A DNA stretch of 64,000 nucleotides from the NCBI RefSeq assembly GCF_003289645.1, contig NZ_QLYX01000003.1:124001-188000 (forward strand), in the 5' to 3' direction. This stretch comes from Actinomadura craniellae (GTDB lineage: Bacteria; Actinomycetota; Actinomycetes; Streptosporangiales; Streptosporangiaceae). The translations under genes and the position numbers were made by a program. Under the pieces are notes generated by a model. It did not search any database. It was not told the DNA's origin and saw only the letters and a list, made by a program, of their open reading frames with translations. This document shows, in pieces, positions 8,507-16,842 of this stretch; position 1 is the stretch's first letter, and every line of letters begins with the position of its first letter.

Positions 8507-8615
8507 CAACTTAGAATCGCGTTTTAGAACTAATCAGTTTGGGCCGGTCTGTCAACCCGTTGACAGGCGGCAAGGCGCTGGTCCAGTCTCCATCTTGGAA
8601 CGCAATTCTAAGTTG
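8507..8615. promoter_or_regulatory. Divergent promoter with paired operators
   Basis: Between the divergent genes starting at 8450 (minus) and 8661 (plus), two 20-nt elements at 8507-8526 and 8596-8615 are inverted copies of each other (17 of 20 positions match). Each contains an imperfect palindrome of the form TRGAAY-N3-RTTYYA (TAGAATCGCGTTTTA; TGGAACGCAATTCTA). Near the midpoint is a separate perfect palindrome, GTCAACCCGTTGAC (8551-8564). The AT-rich patch around 8508-8540 stands out from the GC-rich surroundings. This layout suggests repression of both operons by one dimeric regulator, most simply the TetR at 5183. Confidence 0.65.
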
Positions 8616-8660
8616 GGCGACCGCCCGGGAGCGCGGCGGTGGTCGAGGAAGGAGCGCTCG

Positions 8661-10901
8661 ATGGCCAGCACAGCCGCCGGTGCGGCACCGATCGACGTCG
8701 CCGGGCGCGAGGCGGCACGCCGCCGCCTGGCCCGGCCCGAGCGGCTGCGCGGCCTGTTCGCTCCGCGCAGCGTCGCGCTCGTCGGTGCCACGGAGTCCTC
8801 CGGCTGGTCCCGGCTCGTGGTCGCGAGCCTGCGGGCCGGCGGCCTCCCGGGCCGCGTCGTGCCGGTGAACCCGCGCCACGCGTCGGTTTTCGGGCTCCCC
8901 GCCGCACCGAGCCTGCGCGCGCTGGAGGAGCCGGTCGACCTGGCCTTCTGCCAGGTCGCCACCGAACGCGTGGAGTCGGTGATGGAGGAGGCGGCCGAAG
9001 CCGGCGTGCGCAACCTCGTGGTGCTCGCCGCCGGCTACGGCGAGAGCGGCGAGGACGGCCGCCGCCGCGAGCAGGCCCTGGTGGACCGCGCGATCGAACT
9101 CGACCTGACCCTGCTCGGCCCCAACACGCTGGGCTACATCAACCCGCACGCCCGGGCGGCGCCCTTCGGGCTCCCGATCACCTCCCCGCTGCGGCCCGGC
9201 GGTGTCGGAGTGGTGCTGCAGAGCGGCGCCCTCTCCAGCGCCGTCCTGGACTTCTCCAGCCGGCACGGCATCGGGCTGAGCCTGCTCTCCTCGATGGGGA
9301 ACGAGGCGGTCGTCACGGCCACCGACGTCGTCGCCCACCTGCTCGAGGACGACCGTACTCACGCCATCGCGATGTTCCTCGAAACCATCCGTGACCCCGC
9401 GGGTTTCGTGGATCTCGCCCGGCGGGCCCTGCGCGCGGGCAAGCCGGTCGTCGTGCTCAAGGTCGGCCGGAGCGACGCGGGCCGGGCCAGCGCGCTGGCG
9501 CACACGGGCGCGGTCGCCGGCGACGACGCGGTGGTCGACTCCGTCTTCCGGCGCGCGGGGGTGGTGCGCGTACGAAGCCTCGAGGAACTGCTGGTCACCG
9601 CGGACCTCCTGGCCCAGGGGCTACCGCTGGCGGAGCCGCGCATGGGGGTGGTGAGCGCCTCCGGCGGTGCCTGCGACATCATCGCCGACCGGGCCCACGA
9701 CGAGGGAGTCGAGGTGCCCGAGCTGGCGCCCGGGACGTGCGAGCGGCTCACCGAGTTGCTGCCGCCGTTCGCGGCGGCCCGCAACCCGCTCGACGTCACG
9801 GGGTTCATCCTCGCGCGCCCCCCGTCCGGCGGCCGCGGCCTGGCCGACCTCTGCCTCGAGGCCATGCTGGACGACCCCTCCATCGACTTCGTCTTCAATT
9901 CGCTGAGCGTGCCGTCGGCGGAGCCCGCCGACCCCGGCGCGCTGCACGCCCGGCTGGCGGCGCTGGCCGAGACCGCGGGGTCGGCGGCGAAACCGGTCGT
10001 GCACTACTCGACGACCTGCACCGACCTCTCGCCCTACACCCGTGAGGTGCTCGACCGGCACGGCCTGCGCGTGCTGCCGGGGATCGAACTGGGGATGGCG
10101 GCCGTCGGGCACGCCCTGCGCTGGGGGCGGGCCCGGCAGCACCTGCTCCGGCAGGACCACGATCCCGCCGGGGACCTGCCGGCCGCCGGCCCCGCCCCGC
10201 GGCCACCCGCGCGCACGGGCCCCTGGTCGGAGGCGGCCTCGCGGGACCTGGCCGCCTCCCACGGCGTGCCGCTGGTACCGGCCACGCTCGTGCGCACCCG
10301 GGAGGAGGCGCGGGCGGCCGCGGACGCCCTGGGCTACCCGGTGGCGCTCAAGGTGTGCTCGGCCAGCATCCCCCACAAGTCCGACATCGGGGGTGTGGCG
10401 CTGATGGTCACCGGCCCGCGGGAGGCGGCCGACGCCTTCGACCGCGTGCACGCCGCCGGCCGGGCCCACGCCGACGACGTCGAGGGCGTCCTGGTCACGC
10501 CGATGCGCCGGGGCGGCATCGAGCTGTTCGCCGGGGTGACGGTCGATCCGGTCTTCGGCCCGGTCCTGGCCGTCGGTCTCGGCGGCGTCTTCGTCGAGGT
10601 GCTGGAGGACGTGAGCCTGCGCCCCCTCCCGGTGAGCCCCGGCGAAGTCGAGGAGATGCTCGGCGAACTGCGCGGCGCCGCGCTGCTGCGGGGCATCCGC
10701 GGCGGGGTGCCGGCGGACGTCGGCGCGGTCGCCCGCGCCGTGTCCGCCCTGACCCGGGCCGCGTCGTCCCTCGGGTCGGCGCTGCACACCCTCGAGATCA
10801 ACCCCTGGTGGGTGCACGGGTCCCAGGTGGAGGCGCTCGACGTCCTGGTGGTGACCGGGCCGTCCGAGCGGACGCCGGACATGCCGGGGGACCGGGCGTG
10901 A
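8661..10901 (+). CDS. Acyl-CoA synthetase of the ADP-forming (Acd) type
   Basis: A 746-residue single-chain protein with the Acd domain order: CoA-binding Rossmann domain (about 30-160, FAPRSVALVGATESSGWSR), the two succinyl-CoA-ligase-like domains with the VLQSGALSSAVLDFSSRHGI segment and an ALAHTGAVAGDDAVV motif carrying the phospho-His, then an ATP-grasp domain (about 520-740, ALKVCSASIPHKSDIGGVAL). The family links an acid, CoA and ATP to acyl-CoA, ADP and phosphate. ATG 8661 follows GGAAGGAG; the longer frame reaching back into the promoter has no support. It is divergent from the hydratase operon and followed 79 nt later by an SDR. The substrate is unknown. Confidence 0.85.
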   Translation: MASTAAGAAPIDVAGREAARRRLARPERLRGLFAPRSVALVGATESSGWSRLVVASLRAGGLPGRVVPVNPRHASVFGLPAAPSLRALEEPVDLAFCQVATERVESVMEEAAEAGVRNLVVLAAGYGESGEDGRRREQALVDRAIELDLTLLGPNTLGYINPHARAAPFGLPITSPLRPGGVGVVLQSGALSSAVLDFSSRHGIGLSLLSSMGNEAVVTATDVVAHLLEDDRTHAIAMFLETIRDPAGFVDLARRALRAGKPVVVLKVGRSDAGRASALAHTGAVAGDDAVVDSVFRRAGVVRVRSLEELLVTADLLAQGLPLAEPRMGVVSASGGACDIIADRAHDEGVEVPELAPGTCERLTELLPPFAAARNPLDVTGFILARPPSGGRGLADLCLEAMLDDPSIDFVFNSLSVPSAEPADPGALHARLAALAETAGSAAKPVVHYSTTCTDLSPYTREVLDRHGLRVLPGIELGMAAVGHALRWGRARQHLLRQDHDPAGDLPAAGPAPRPPARTGPWSEAASRDLAASHGVPLVPATLVRTREEARAAADALGYPVALKVCSASIPHKSDIGGVALMVTGPREAADAFDRVHAAGRAHADDVEGVLVTPMRRGGIELFAGVTVDPVFGPVLAVGLGGVFVEVLEDVSLRPLPVSPGEVEEMLGELRGAALLRGIRGGVPADVGAVARAVSALTRAASSLGSALHTLEINPWWVHGSQVEALDVLVVTGPSERTPDMPGDRA

Positions 10902-10980
10902 GCCGCCCGCGAGGTCGCGGGACGCGACGCGAGAGACCAGAGCACGACCGGTCACGAGACCAGCGGAGGGTACGAGGAGC

Positions 10981-11865
10981 ATGAGCAGTCTGACGGGAAG
11001 GGTCGCGGTCGTCACCGGCGCCGGACGGGGCATCGGTGCCGGGATCGCCCGCCTTTTCGCCCAGGAGGGCGCCGCGGTCGTGGTGAACGACCTCGGCGTG
11101 GACCTCGACGGAAGCGCGGGCGGCACGAATCCGGCCGGGGAGGTGGCCGCGGAGATCACCCGCGCGGGCGGATCGGCGGTGGCCGACCACGGCGACGTCT
11201 CCGATCCCGCCACCGGTGAACGGCTGGTGCGCACGGCGGTGGAGCAGTTCGGCAAGCTCGACGTGCTGGTCAACGCGGCCGGCATCCTCCGCGACCGGAT
11301 GATCTTCAACATGTCCGAGGAGGAGTGGGACGACGTCATCCGGGTGCACCTGAAAGGCCACTTCAACACCATCAAGCCGGCGGCCGCCCACTGGCGCGAC
11401 CAGCGCGCGGAAGACGGCCACTTCCGCATCATCAACTTCACCTCGGGCTCGGGGCTCTTCGGCGCGCCCGGCCAGCCGAACTACGCCGCGGCCAAGATGG
11501 GCGTCGTCGGCCTGACCTACTCCTGCGCCAACAGCCTGGCGCGGTACGGCGTCACGGCCAACGCGATCTCGCCGGTCGCCGCCACCCGGATGACGGCCTC
11601 GATCCCCGGCGACCGGAAGAAGGCCCGTGCGGTCACCGAGGACCAGCGGGCCGCCGAGAACGTGGCCCCGGTGGTGACCTACATCGCCGGTACGGCCTCC
11701 GACTGGCTGACCGGCCGCATCATCGGCGCCAACGGCTACGACGTCACCCTCTACGGCAACCCGGAACCGGTCCGCGTGATCTCCGGCAGTTCCCGCTGGG
11801 ACGCCGGGGCGCTGGGCGAGTCCATGGAACGGCTGTTCCGCCCCGCCGTGACGCGGACACGCTGA
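10981..11865 (+). CDS. SDR family 3-hydroxyacyl-CoA dehydrogenase-like oxidoreductase
   Basis: A 294-residue classical-type SDR. It shows TGAGRGIGAG (cofactor glycine motif), NDLGVDLDGSAGGTNPA (an insertion typical of the 17-beta-HSD type 4/multifunctional enzyme 2 dehydrogenases), the NAAG motif, and the catalytic PNYAAAKMG (Tyr-x-x-x-Lys). The likely reaction is NAD-dependent oxidation of a 3-hydroxyacyl-CoA or a ring alcohol. A GAGGAGC ribosome site lies directly before the ATG. It converges with the phosphotransferase gene at 11881, only 15 nt away. Confidence 0.85.
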   Translation: MSSLTGRVAVVTGAGRGIGAGIARLFAQEGAAVVVNDLGVDLDGSAGGTNPAGEVAAEITRAGGSAVADHGDVSDPATGERLVRTAVEQFGKLDVLVNAAGILRDRMIFNMSEEEWDDVIRVHLKGHFNTIKPAAAHWRDQRAEDGHFRIINFTSGSGLFGAPGQPNYAAAKMGVVGLTYSCANSLARYGVTANAISPVAATRMTASIPGDRKKARAVTEDQRAAENVAPVVTYIAGTASDWLTGRIIGANGYDVTLYGNPEPVRVISGSSRWDAGALGESMERLFRPAVTRTR

Positions 11866-11880
11866 GGGCCCGGCCGCGGG

Positions 11881-12951
11881 TCAGTGCCGAAGCCCGGTCG
11901 TCCTCTTTCCCAGGCTCCGGGTGGCGGCCAGGCCCGCGGCGAGCAGCGGCTCGACGGAGTCCCCGACGTTGTCGAACCCGGTGCCGACCGTCTCGCCCTG
12001 GAGATGCCGGTAATGGATGCCCTCGAGGATGACGGCGAGCTTGAGGTGCGCCAGCCCCAGATGCAGTTCGAGGTCGCCCAGCCGCCGGCCACCGGCCAGT
12101 TCGTAGTGCTCGAGCTGCTCCTCCGCGCCGGGGTAGCCGGGGGCCAGGCTCGCCGTGGCGTCGCTGGCGCCCCGCGAGATCCCGGAGAGCCTGTCGTAGA
12201 CGAGCAGCAACGCCAGATCCGTAAGGGGGTCGCCCAGGGTCGCCATCTCCCAGTCGATGACGGCGGCGACCCGGTCGTCGTGCACCAGCAGGTTGTCCAG
12301 CCGGTAGTCGCCGTGGACGATCGCGGCCTCGTCGTGACCGGGGGCACGGGCCGAGACCCCGGCCTGCAGCCGGCGCAGCAGCGTGTCGGCGTCGGGGAGG
12401 TCGCGGGTGCGGGAGCCGTCCAGCTGGCGGCCCCACCGGCGCACCTGCCGGGCGAGGAACCCCGCGGGCCGCCCGAAGCCCGCCAGCCCGACGTCGGCGG
12501 GCACCACGGCGTGCAGGCCGGCCAGGACACCGATCATCTCCAGCGCCACGCGCCGGGTGCGCTCGGGCCCCAGCGGCTCCATCTGCTCGCGGCGCCGGTA
12601 CGCCGTACCGCGCACCCGCTCCATGACGTAGAACGGGGCCCCCAGCACGGTGTCGTCCCGGCAGAGGGCGAAGGTCCGCGGGACCGGCACGGTGGTGCCT
12701 GCCAGCGCGCTGATGACCGTGAACTCCCGCGCCATGTCGTGGGCGGTCGCCTGGACGTGGCCCAGCGGCGGGCGCCGCACGATCCGGGTGGTGGTGCCGT
12801 CGGACACCGCGTAGGTGAGGTTGGACTTGCCCCCGGACACCACCTGCCCGGTCAGGTCGGGGCCGAGGTCGCCCGGGCATTGCCGCTCGTACCAGGCGGA
12901 GAACCGGTCGAGGTCCAGCCCGGGTACGGGGCCGGAGCTCCGGGACGGCAT
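11881..12951 (-). CDS. Aminoglycoside-phosphotransferase-fold kinase (ACAD10/FadE36-like)
   Basis: A 356-residue protein with the APH kinase fold: GGKSNLTYAV (glycine-rich loop), FYVMERVRG (hinge), the catalytic loop HGDYRLDNLLV and IDWEMATLGDP in the metal-binding position. This subgroup includes the N-terminal domain of ACAD10 and mycobacterial FadE36-like proteins and is repeatedly found beside acyl-CoA dehydrogenases; phosphorylation of a hydroxyacyl compound before elimination is the usual proposal. The ATG shares one base with the TGA of the upstream ligase/thioesterase gene, so the two are translationally coupled. Confidence 0.84.
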   Translation of the reverse strand: MPSRSSGPVPGLDLDRFSAWYERQCPGDLGPDLTGQVVSGGKSNLTYAVSDGTTTRIVRRPPLGHVQATAHDMAREFTVISALAGTTVPVPRTFALCRDDTVLGAPFYVMERVRGTAYRRREQMEPLGPERTRRVALEMIGVLAGLHAVVPADVGLAGFGRPAGFLARQVRRWGRQLDGSRTRDLPDADTLLRRLQAGVSARAPGHDEAAIVHGDYRLDNLLVHDDRVAAVIDWEMATLGDPLTDLALLLVYDRLSGISRGASDATASLAPGYPGAEEQLEHYELAGGRRLGDLELHLGLAHLKLAVILEGIHYRHLQGETVGTGFDNVGDSVEPLLAAGLAATRSLGKRTTGLRH

Positions 12952-15380
12952 CAGGCGCCACCTCCCGGCACCTGGACCGTCTCGGCCGCGGCTTCCGGGC
13001 GGGTGGGCGCCCCGGCGTCGCGCGTTCCGGTCCGGAAGCGGATGACCATCTCCTGGGCGCTGGTCGCCACGAGCCCGCCGGACTCGGAGAAGAGCGAGCC
13101 GGAGCCGAGCGCGCGGGCCGCCCCGGCCGACGGGCTCGTGCAGACGTAGTGCAACCACCGGTCGGCACGCCCGGCCCGGTGCAGCCACACGGCGTGGTCG
13201 AGGCTGGCGCCCGACGTCGTCCCGCGCGGCACCGCGTGCCCGCGGAAGGCCGCGCGCAGGATGGTGTAGTCGGACATGTACACGACCAGGACGCGGTGCA
13301 GCAGCGGGTCGTCGGGCAGCCCCACGGGCACGCGCAGCCAGACCTCCGACGGCGCCAGCGGGCCGGCGGGCGCGTCCCGGTCGTTCTCGCGCAGCTCGAC
13401 CGGGCCCGGCAGCCCCTCGTCGTCGGGGGCGCGCTCGGCGAAGGGGTAGCGGGGAGAGGCGTCCTCGGGCGGGACCGGCGACCCCGGCTCGGGCACCTGG
13501 TGGGCGAGGTGGTCGGGCTCGCCGCGCTGCATCGAGCAGGTCACCGTCCCGATGATCTCCTGGTCCTGCCAGGCGTCGACGCGCTGGAGGTGGAAGGACC
13601 GGCCCGCACGCAGCGCGGTCACCTCGTACCTGATCGGGGCGGCGGGGTCGCCGGCGCGGGCGAAGTAGCCGTGCAGCGAGTGCAGCACCACGTCCTCGGG
13701 AGCGGTTCGCGCCGCCGCCACGCAGGCCTGGGCGAGGACCTGCCCGCCGAAGACCCGGTGCGCCGGCCGGTCGGTGTTCGATCCCACGAAGGTGCGCTCG
13801 TCGACCTGGTCCAGGTCGAGCACCCGCAGCAGCCGGTCGACGACCGCGGAGCCCGTCCTGAGGTCCCGCCACCGGTCCCGGCTCGGCAGGACCAGCCGGC
13901 CGTGGTCGGGGCCGCCCGGGAGCCGTGCCGCGCGCAGCGCGGAGCGGCGCACCTTGCCGGCCTCGTCGCGCAGCGGCCCGTCGACGAACTCGTAGGCCCG
14001 CGGCCGCTTGTACGGTGCGAGCAGCGGGCGGAGGTGCTCGTCGAGCTCGTCGGCCCGGGGCGGCGGCCCGCCGCCGGGGGCGGGCTCCACGAGGGCGACG
14101 GACCGCTGGCCCAGGTCGTCGTCCGGGAGCCCGACCACCGCGCAGGCGTGGACGCCGGGGTGCGATTCGAGGGCGCCCTCGACCTCGGCGGGGTAGATGT
14201 TGGCTCCGCCGCTGACGATGCAGTCGGTGGACCGGTCGGCGAGATAGAGGTAGCCCTCCTCGTCGTACCAGCCCAGGTCGCCGAGCGACTCCCACCCGTT
14301 CCGGCTGCGCGGCTCCGCACCGATGTAGTGGTAGGTGGATCCCGGACCACCGGCGGGCATGAGGAAGACCTCGCCCACGGCGCCCGGCGGCAGGACGCGT
14401 CCCTCCTCGTCCTGGACCTCGAACCGGGAACCGCGGATGGCGCGCCCCACCGATCCGCGGTGCTCGAGCCACTCCCCGCCCGTGATGCGGGTGATGCCCT
14501 GGCTCTCGGTACCGGCGTAGATCTCGACGACGCGGTCGGGCCCCAGCCAGTCGAGGTATTCCAGCTTCAGCCGTGGCGGGCACGGTCCGCCCACGTGGAC
14601 GAGCGTGCGCACCGAGGAGACGTCGGCGCCGGCGAGGCGTTCCTCGGGCAGGCGCCGGAGGCGGTTCATGTGGGTGGGGACCAGCTGGAGCCAGGTGACG
14701 CCGTGCCGTTCGATGAGATCGAGGGCCGGCCCGGGGTCGAAGCGCGGCATGATCACGAGCCGGTTGCCGCAGAAGAGTCCACGAGCGGAGTAGATGAACG
14801 CCGCGTTGTGGTAGAGCGGGCCGCAGACGAGGTGCACGCCGTCGGCATGCATGTAATCGACGTCGGGGGACCCGGGGTCGTAGTGCGGGTCGTCGTGGCT
14901 GACGATGAGCTTGGGCTTGCCGGTGCTGCCGCCGGACGTGAGCGCCTTCCAGTACGTCGGGACGACGTCGGGCAGTTCGCCGTCGTCGAGGTCGGGGCCG
15001 GGGACGAAGCCGGTCGGGAGCGTGGCGAGGCCCGCGGGCGCCTCGCCGCCCCCCACCAGAAGGGTGGGGCGGGCCAGGTCGAGCACGCGTTGCCGCTCTG
15101 CCGGCGGGAACTTGTGCGAGAGGGGCATGACGGTGCCGCCGAGCTTCCAGGCGGCCACGCACGCGCAGAAGAACTCCACGGAGTTGGGCAGGGCGACCGC
15201 GACCGTGTCGTCCCTCGTGACGCCCGCCGCGGCGTAGGCGCGCGCCAGCCGGTTGGTGCGGCGGTCCAGTTCGGCCCAGGTGACCTGCTCGGAGCCGTCG
15301 CCGGCCACCAGGGCCGGCTCGTCGGACTTGGTGGCGGCGAAGTGGGCGAAGAGCCGACCGATGCTCATCCGAGCGCCCAT
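12951..15380 (-). CDS. Fused acyl-CoA ligase and TesB-type thioesterase
   Basis: An 809-residue protein with two enzyme domains in one uninterrupted frame. Residues about 1-500 are an AMP-forming acyl-CoA ligase: LTSGGSTGKPKL (P-loop), YAGTESQGIT, GWYDEEGYLYLADRSTD, GGANIYPAEVE, and a C-terminal DEAGKVRRSAL with the adenylation Lys. Residues about 520-795 are a TesB/TEII double hot-dog: HRVFGGQVLAQACVAAA, HSLHGYFARAGDP, and the second-half catalytic positions SLDHAV (Asp), CTSPSA (Ser/Thr) and SAQEM (Gln). ATG 15380 is preceded by GGAAGGA; the frame further up is non-coding. One chain therefore appears able to make and hydrolyse acyl-CoA, so editing or CoA recycling are possible roles. Confidence 0.85.
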   Translation of the reverse strand: MGARMSIGRLFAHFAATKSDEPALVAGDGSEQVTWAELDRRTNRLARAYAAAGVTRDDTVAVALPNSVEFFCACVAAWKLGGTVMPLSHKFPPAERQRVLDLARPTLLVGGGEAPAGLATLPTGFVPGPDLDDGELPDVVPTYWKALTSGGSTGKPKLIVSHDDPHYDPGSPDVDYMHADGVHLVCGPLYHNAAFIYSARGLFCGNRLVIMPRFDPGPALDLIERHGVTWLQLVPTHMNRLRRLPEERLAGADVSSVRTLVHVGGPCPPRLKLEYLDWLGPDRVVEIYAGTESQGITRITGGEWLEHRGSVGRAIRGSRFEVQDEEGRVLPPGAVGEVFLMPAGGPGSTYHYIGAEPRSRNGWESLGDLGWYDEEGYLYLADRSTDCIVSGGANIYPAEVEGALESHPGVHACAVVGLPDDDLGQRSVALVEPAPGGGPPPRADELDEHLRPLLAPYKRPRAYEFVDGPLRDEAGKVRRSALRAARLPGGPDHGRLVLPSRDRWRDLRTGSAVVDRLLRVLDLDQVDERTFVGSNTDRPAHRVFGGQVLAQACVAAARTAPEDVVLHSLHGYFARAGDPAAPIRYEVTALRAGRSFHLQRVDAWQDQEIIGTVTCSMQRGEPDHLAHQVPEPGSPVPPEDASPRYPFAERAPDDEGLPGPVELRENDRDAPAGPLAPSEVWLRVPVGLPDDPLLHRVLVVYMSDYTILRAAFRGHAVPRGTTSGASLDHAVWLHRAGRADRWLHYVCTSPSAGAARALGSGSLFSESGGLVATSAQEMVIRFRTGTRDAGAPTRPEAAAETVQVPGGGA

Positions 15381-15819
15381 GCGGGTCCTTCCGTCGACGG
15401 CTCGTCCGTGCTGGACGAAGCGGTGGGATGGTGCGTCTCGCGCGGCAAGATTTATTGCATTGATGGTGCACATTAGTCCAGGGGGGTTGGTCTGCCAATC
15501 CCTCGCCGGGGGTGCTTGACGTGCGTAGCTTCCCGGGTGTTCCGTTGCACTTGAGGTGCATATTCCTGAGAGAAGAGTGCCCGAGGCGCCGCGTGCACGG
15601 CTTCCGCCTGGCTGGAAGCCGGCGTCGTCATGCGCACCGGGCGTGCGTCGCCGGTGCTCAGCGTGGCGAAAGCGGGGGTGTCGAGAGTGCCGGTGGCCCG
15701 CTTCGGAACGGTTCAGCCCGGGGGCAGAAACGTCCGGTGTGCCCCTTGACATCCTGTGACGGCGGCCACAATAGTTTATGCACTGCTAGCGCAGATTTTT
15801 CTGGATCGGAGGTGGTCCG
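15381..15819. promoter_or_regulatory. Divergent regulatory region with three TGCAC-N5-GTGCA-like operators
   Basis: This 439-nt gene-free stretch separates the ligase/thioesterase operon from the ABC transporter operon. Three 15-nt palindromes fit TGCAY-N5-GYGCA: TGCATTGATGGTGCA (15456-15470), TGCACTTGAGGTGCA (15546-15560) and TGCACTGCTAGCGCA (15779-15793). The first two start exactly 90 nt apart. The third lies just downstream of a predicted promoter and upstream of the transporter start, a position suited to repression. The sites flank both outward promoters. The regulator is probably a TetR-type dimer, perhaps the one encoded at 27234, but this is inference. Confidence 0.6.
15746..15774 (+). 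promoter_or_regulatory. Predicted sigma-70-type promoter for the transporter operon
   Basis: TTGACA at 15746-15751 is followed after 17 nt by CAATAG (15769-15774). The -35 is consensus and the -10 is weak. It is about 45 nt upstream of the ATG at 15820 and immediately precedes the third operator (15779-15793), which would cover the transcription start. Confidence 0.5.
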
Positions 15820-16842
15820 ATGGCCACGACGGGTCCCGTCCCGCGTGACGACACGACTGGCGACACCGCTCCGGCCCTGCTGGAGGTGCACGACCTCGCC
15901 GTGTCGATCGGCGGCCACCAGTTGCTGTCGGAGGTCTCGCTGACCATCCGGTCAGGCGAACTGGTCGGGCTGGTCGGCGAGTCGGGATCCGGCAAGACCC
16001 TGACCGGACTCAGCCTCCTGGGCCTGCTACCAGCCCACGCGTCGGTACGGGGAAGCGTCCGTTTCGACGGCGTGGACATGCTCGAAGTCGACGCGGAGCG
16101 CCTGCGGCGGATCCGGGGGAGCGAGATGAGCATGATCTTCCAGGAGCCGCGGGCCTCGTTGCATCCCTCCCGCCCGGTGGGCAAGCAGATCGTCGACGTG
16201 ATCCGCGCGCACGAGCCGGTACGGGTCGCCGACGCCCGGCGCCAGGCCGTCGACATGCTCGGCCTGGTTGGCCTGCCGAACCCGCAGCGCACCATGGATG
16301 CATATATCCACCAGTTGTCGGGCGGCATGTGCCAGCGGGTGATGATCGCCATGGCCCTGGTCTGCCGGCCGCGGCTGCTGGTGGCCGACGAGCCCACCAC
16401 CGCCCTGGATGTCACGATCCAAGCCCAGGTCGTCTCGGTGCTCCGGCGGCTCGCCCGCGAACTCGATCTCGCCGTCCTCCTCATCACCCACAACCTGGGC
16501 GTGGTCTCCGCGCTGTGCTCGCGAGTCGTGACCATGTACTGCGGCCAGGTGGTCAACGACGACGATGCCGATCAGCTGCTCAGCGCACCGCAGCACCCCT
16601 ACGCCGCGGCGCTGGTGCGCGCCTCGGACGTGAGCCTGGACCACCCGGACGAGGGGGGCGGCATCGCCGGCGCTCCGGCCAACCCCGCCCGTCCCCCGCG
16701 GGGATGCCGCTTCCACCCGCGCTGCCCCTACGCGGAGGAACGCTGTACCGAACACGTGCCGGCCCTCGAACCGGCCCGGCACGGCGGCCGGACCCGCTGC
16801 CTGCGCAGCGATGACCTGGTGCTCCCGGGGGTGGGGGCATGA
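15820..16842 (+). CDS. Opp/Dpp-type ABC transporter ATP-binding protein (D-type)
   Basis: A 340-residue ATPase with GESGSGKT (Walker A), QLSGGMCQRVMIAMAL (signature), LLVADEPTTALD (Walker B) and the switch His in LLITHNLG. The C-terminal GCRFHPRCPYAEERC motif marks the oligopeptide/dipeptide/nickel importer branch. It starts at ATG 15820 after a GGAGG site and overlaps the second ATPase gene by 4 nt. It energises import of an unknown solute together with the next four genes. First gene of a long plus-strand operon that continues into CoA-transferases and dehydrogenases, so the solute is probably the pathway substrate. Confidence 0.9.
   Translation: MATTGPVPRDDTTGDTAPALLEVHDLAVSIGGHQLLSEVSLTIRSGELVGLVGESGSGKTLTGLSLLGLLPAHASVRGSVRFDGVDMLEVDAERLRRIRGSEMSMIFQEPRASLHPSRPVGKQIVDVIRAHEPVRVADARRQAVDMLGLVGLPNPQRTMDAYIHQLSGGMCQRVMIAMALVCRPRLLVADEPTTALDVTIQAQVVSVLRRLARELDLAVLLITHNLGVVSALCSRVVTMYCGQVVNDDDADQLLSAPQHPYAAALVRASDVSLDHPDEGGGIAGAPANPARPPRGCRFHPRCPYAEERCTEHVPALEPARHGGRTRCLRSDDLVLPGVGA

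Noticed and set aside
8436-8660. Upstream extension of the ADP-forming ligase through the divergent promoter
   Set aside because: It would translate the operator region and has no ribosome site; ATG 8661 has GGAAGGAG.
13149-15476. 775-residue plus-strand ORF opposite the ligase/thioesterase gene
   Set aside because: No family features and biased composition; it mirrors the third-position GC of the real gene.
11881-15561. A single 1226-residue minus-strand ORF covering the phosphotransferase and beyond
   Set aside because: Only its last 356 codons encode a recognisable kinase; the upstream part is the shadow frame of the ligase/thioesterase gene, and ATG 12951 overlaps that gene's stop as expected for coupling.
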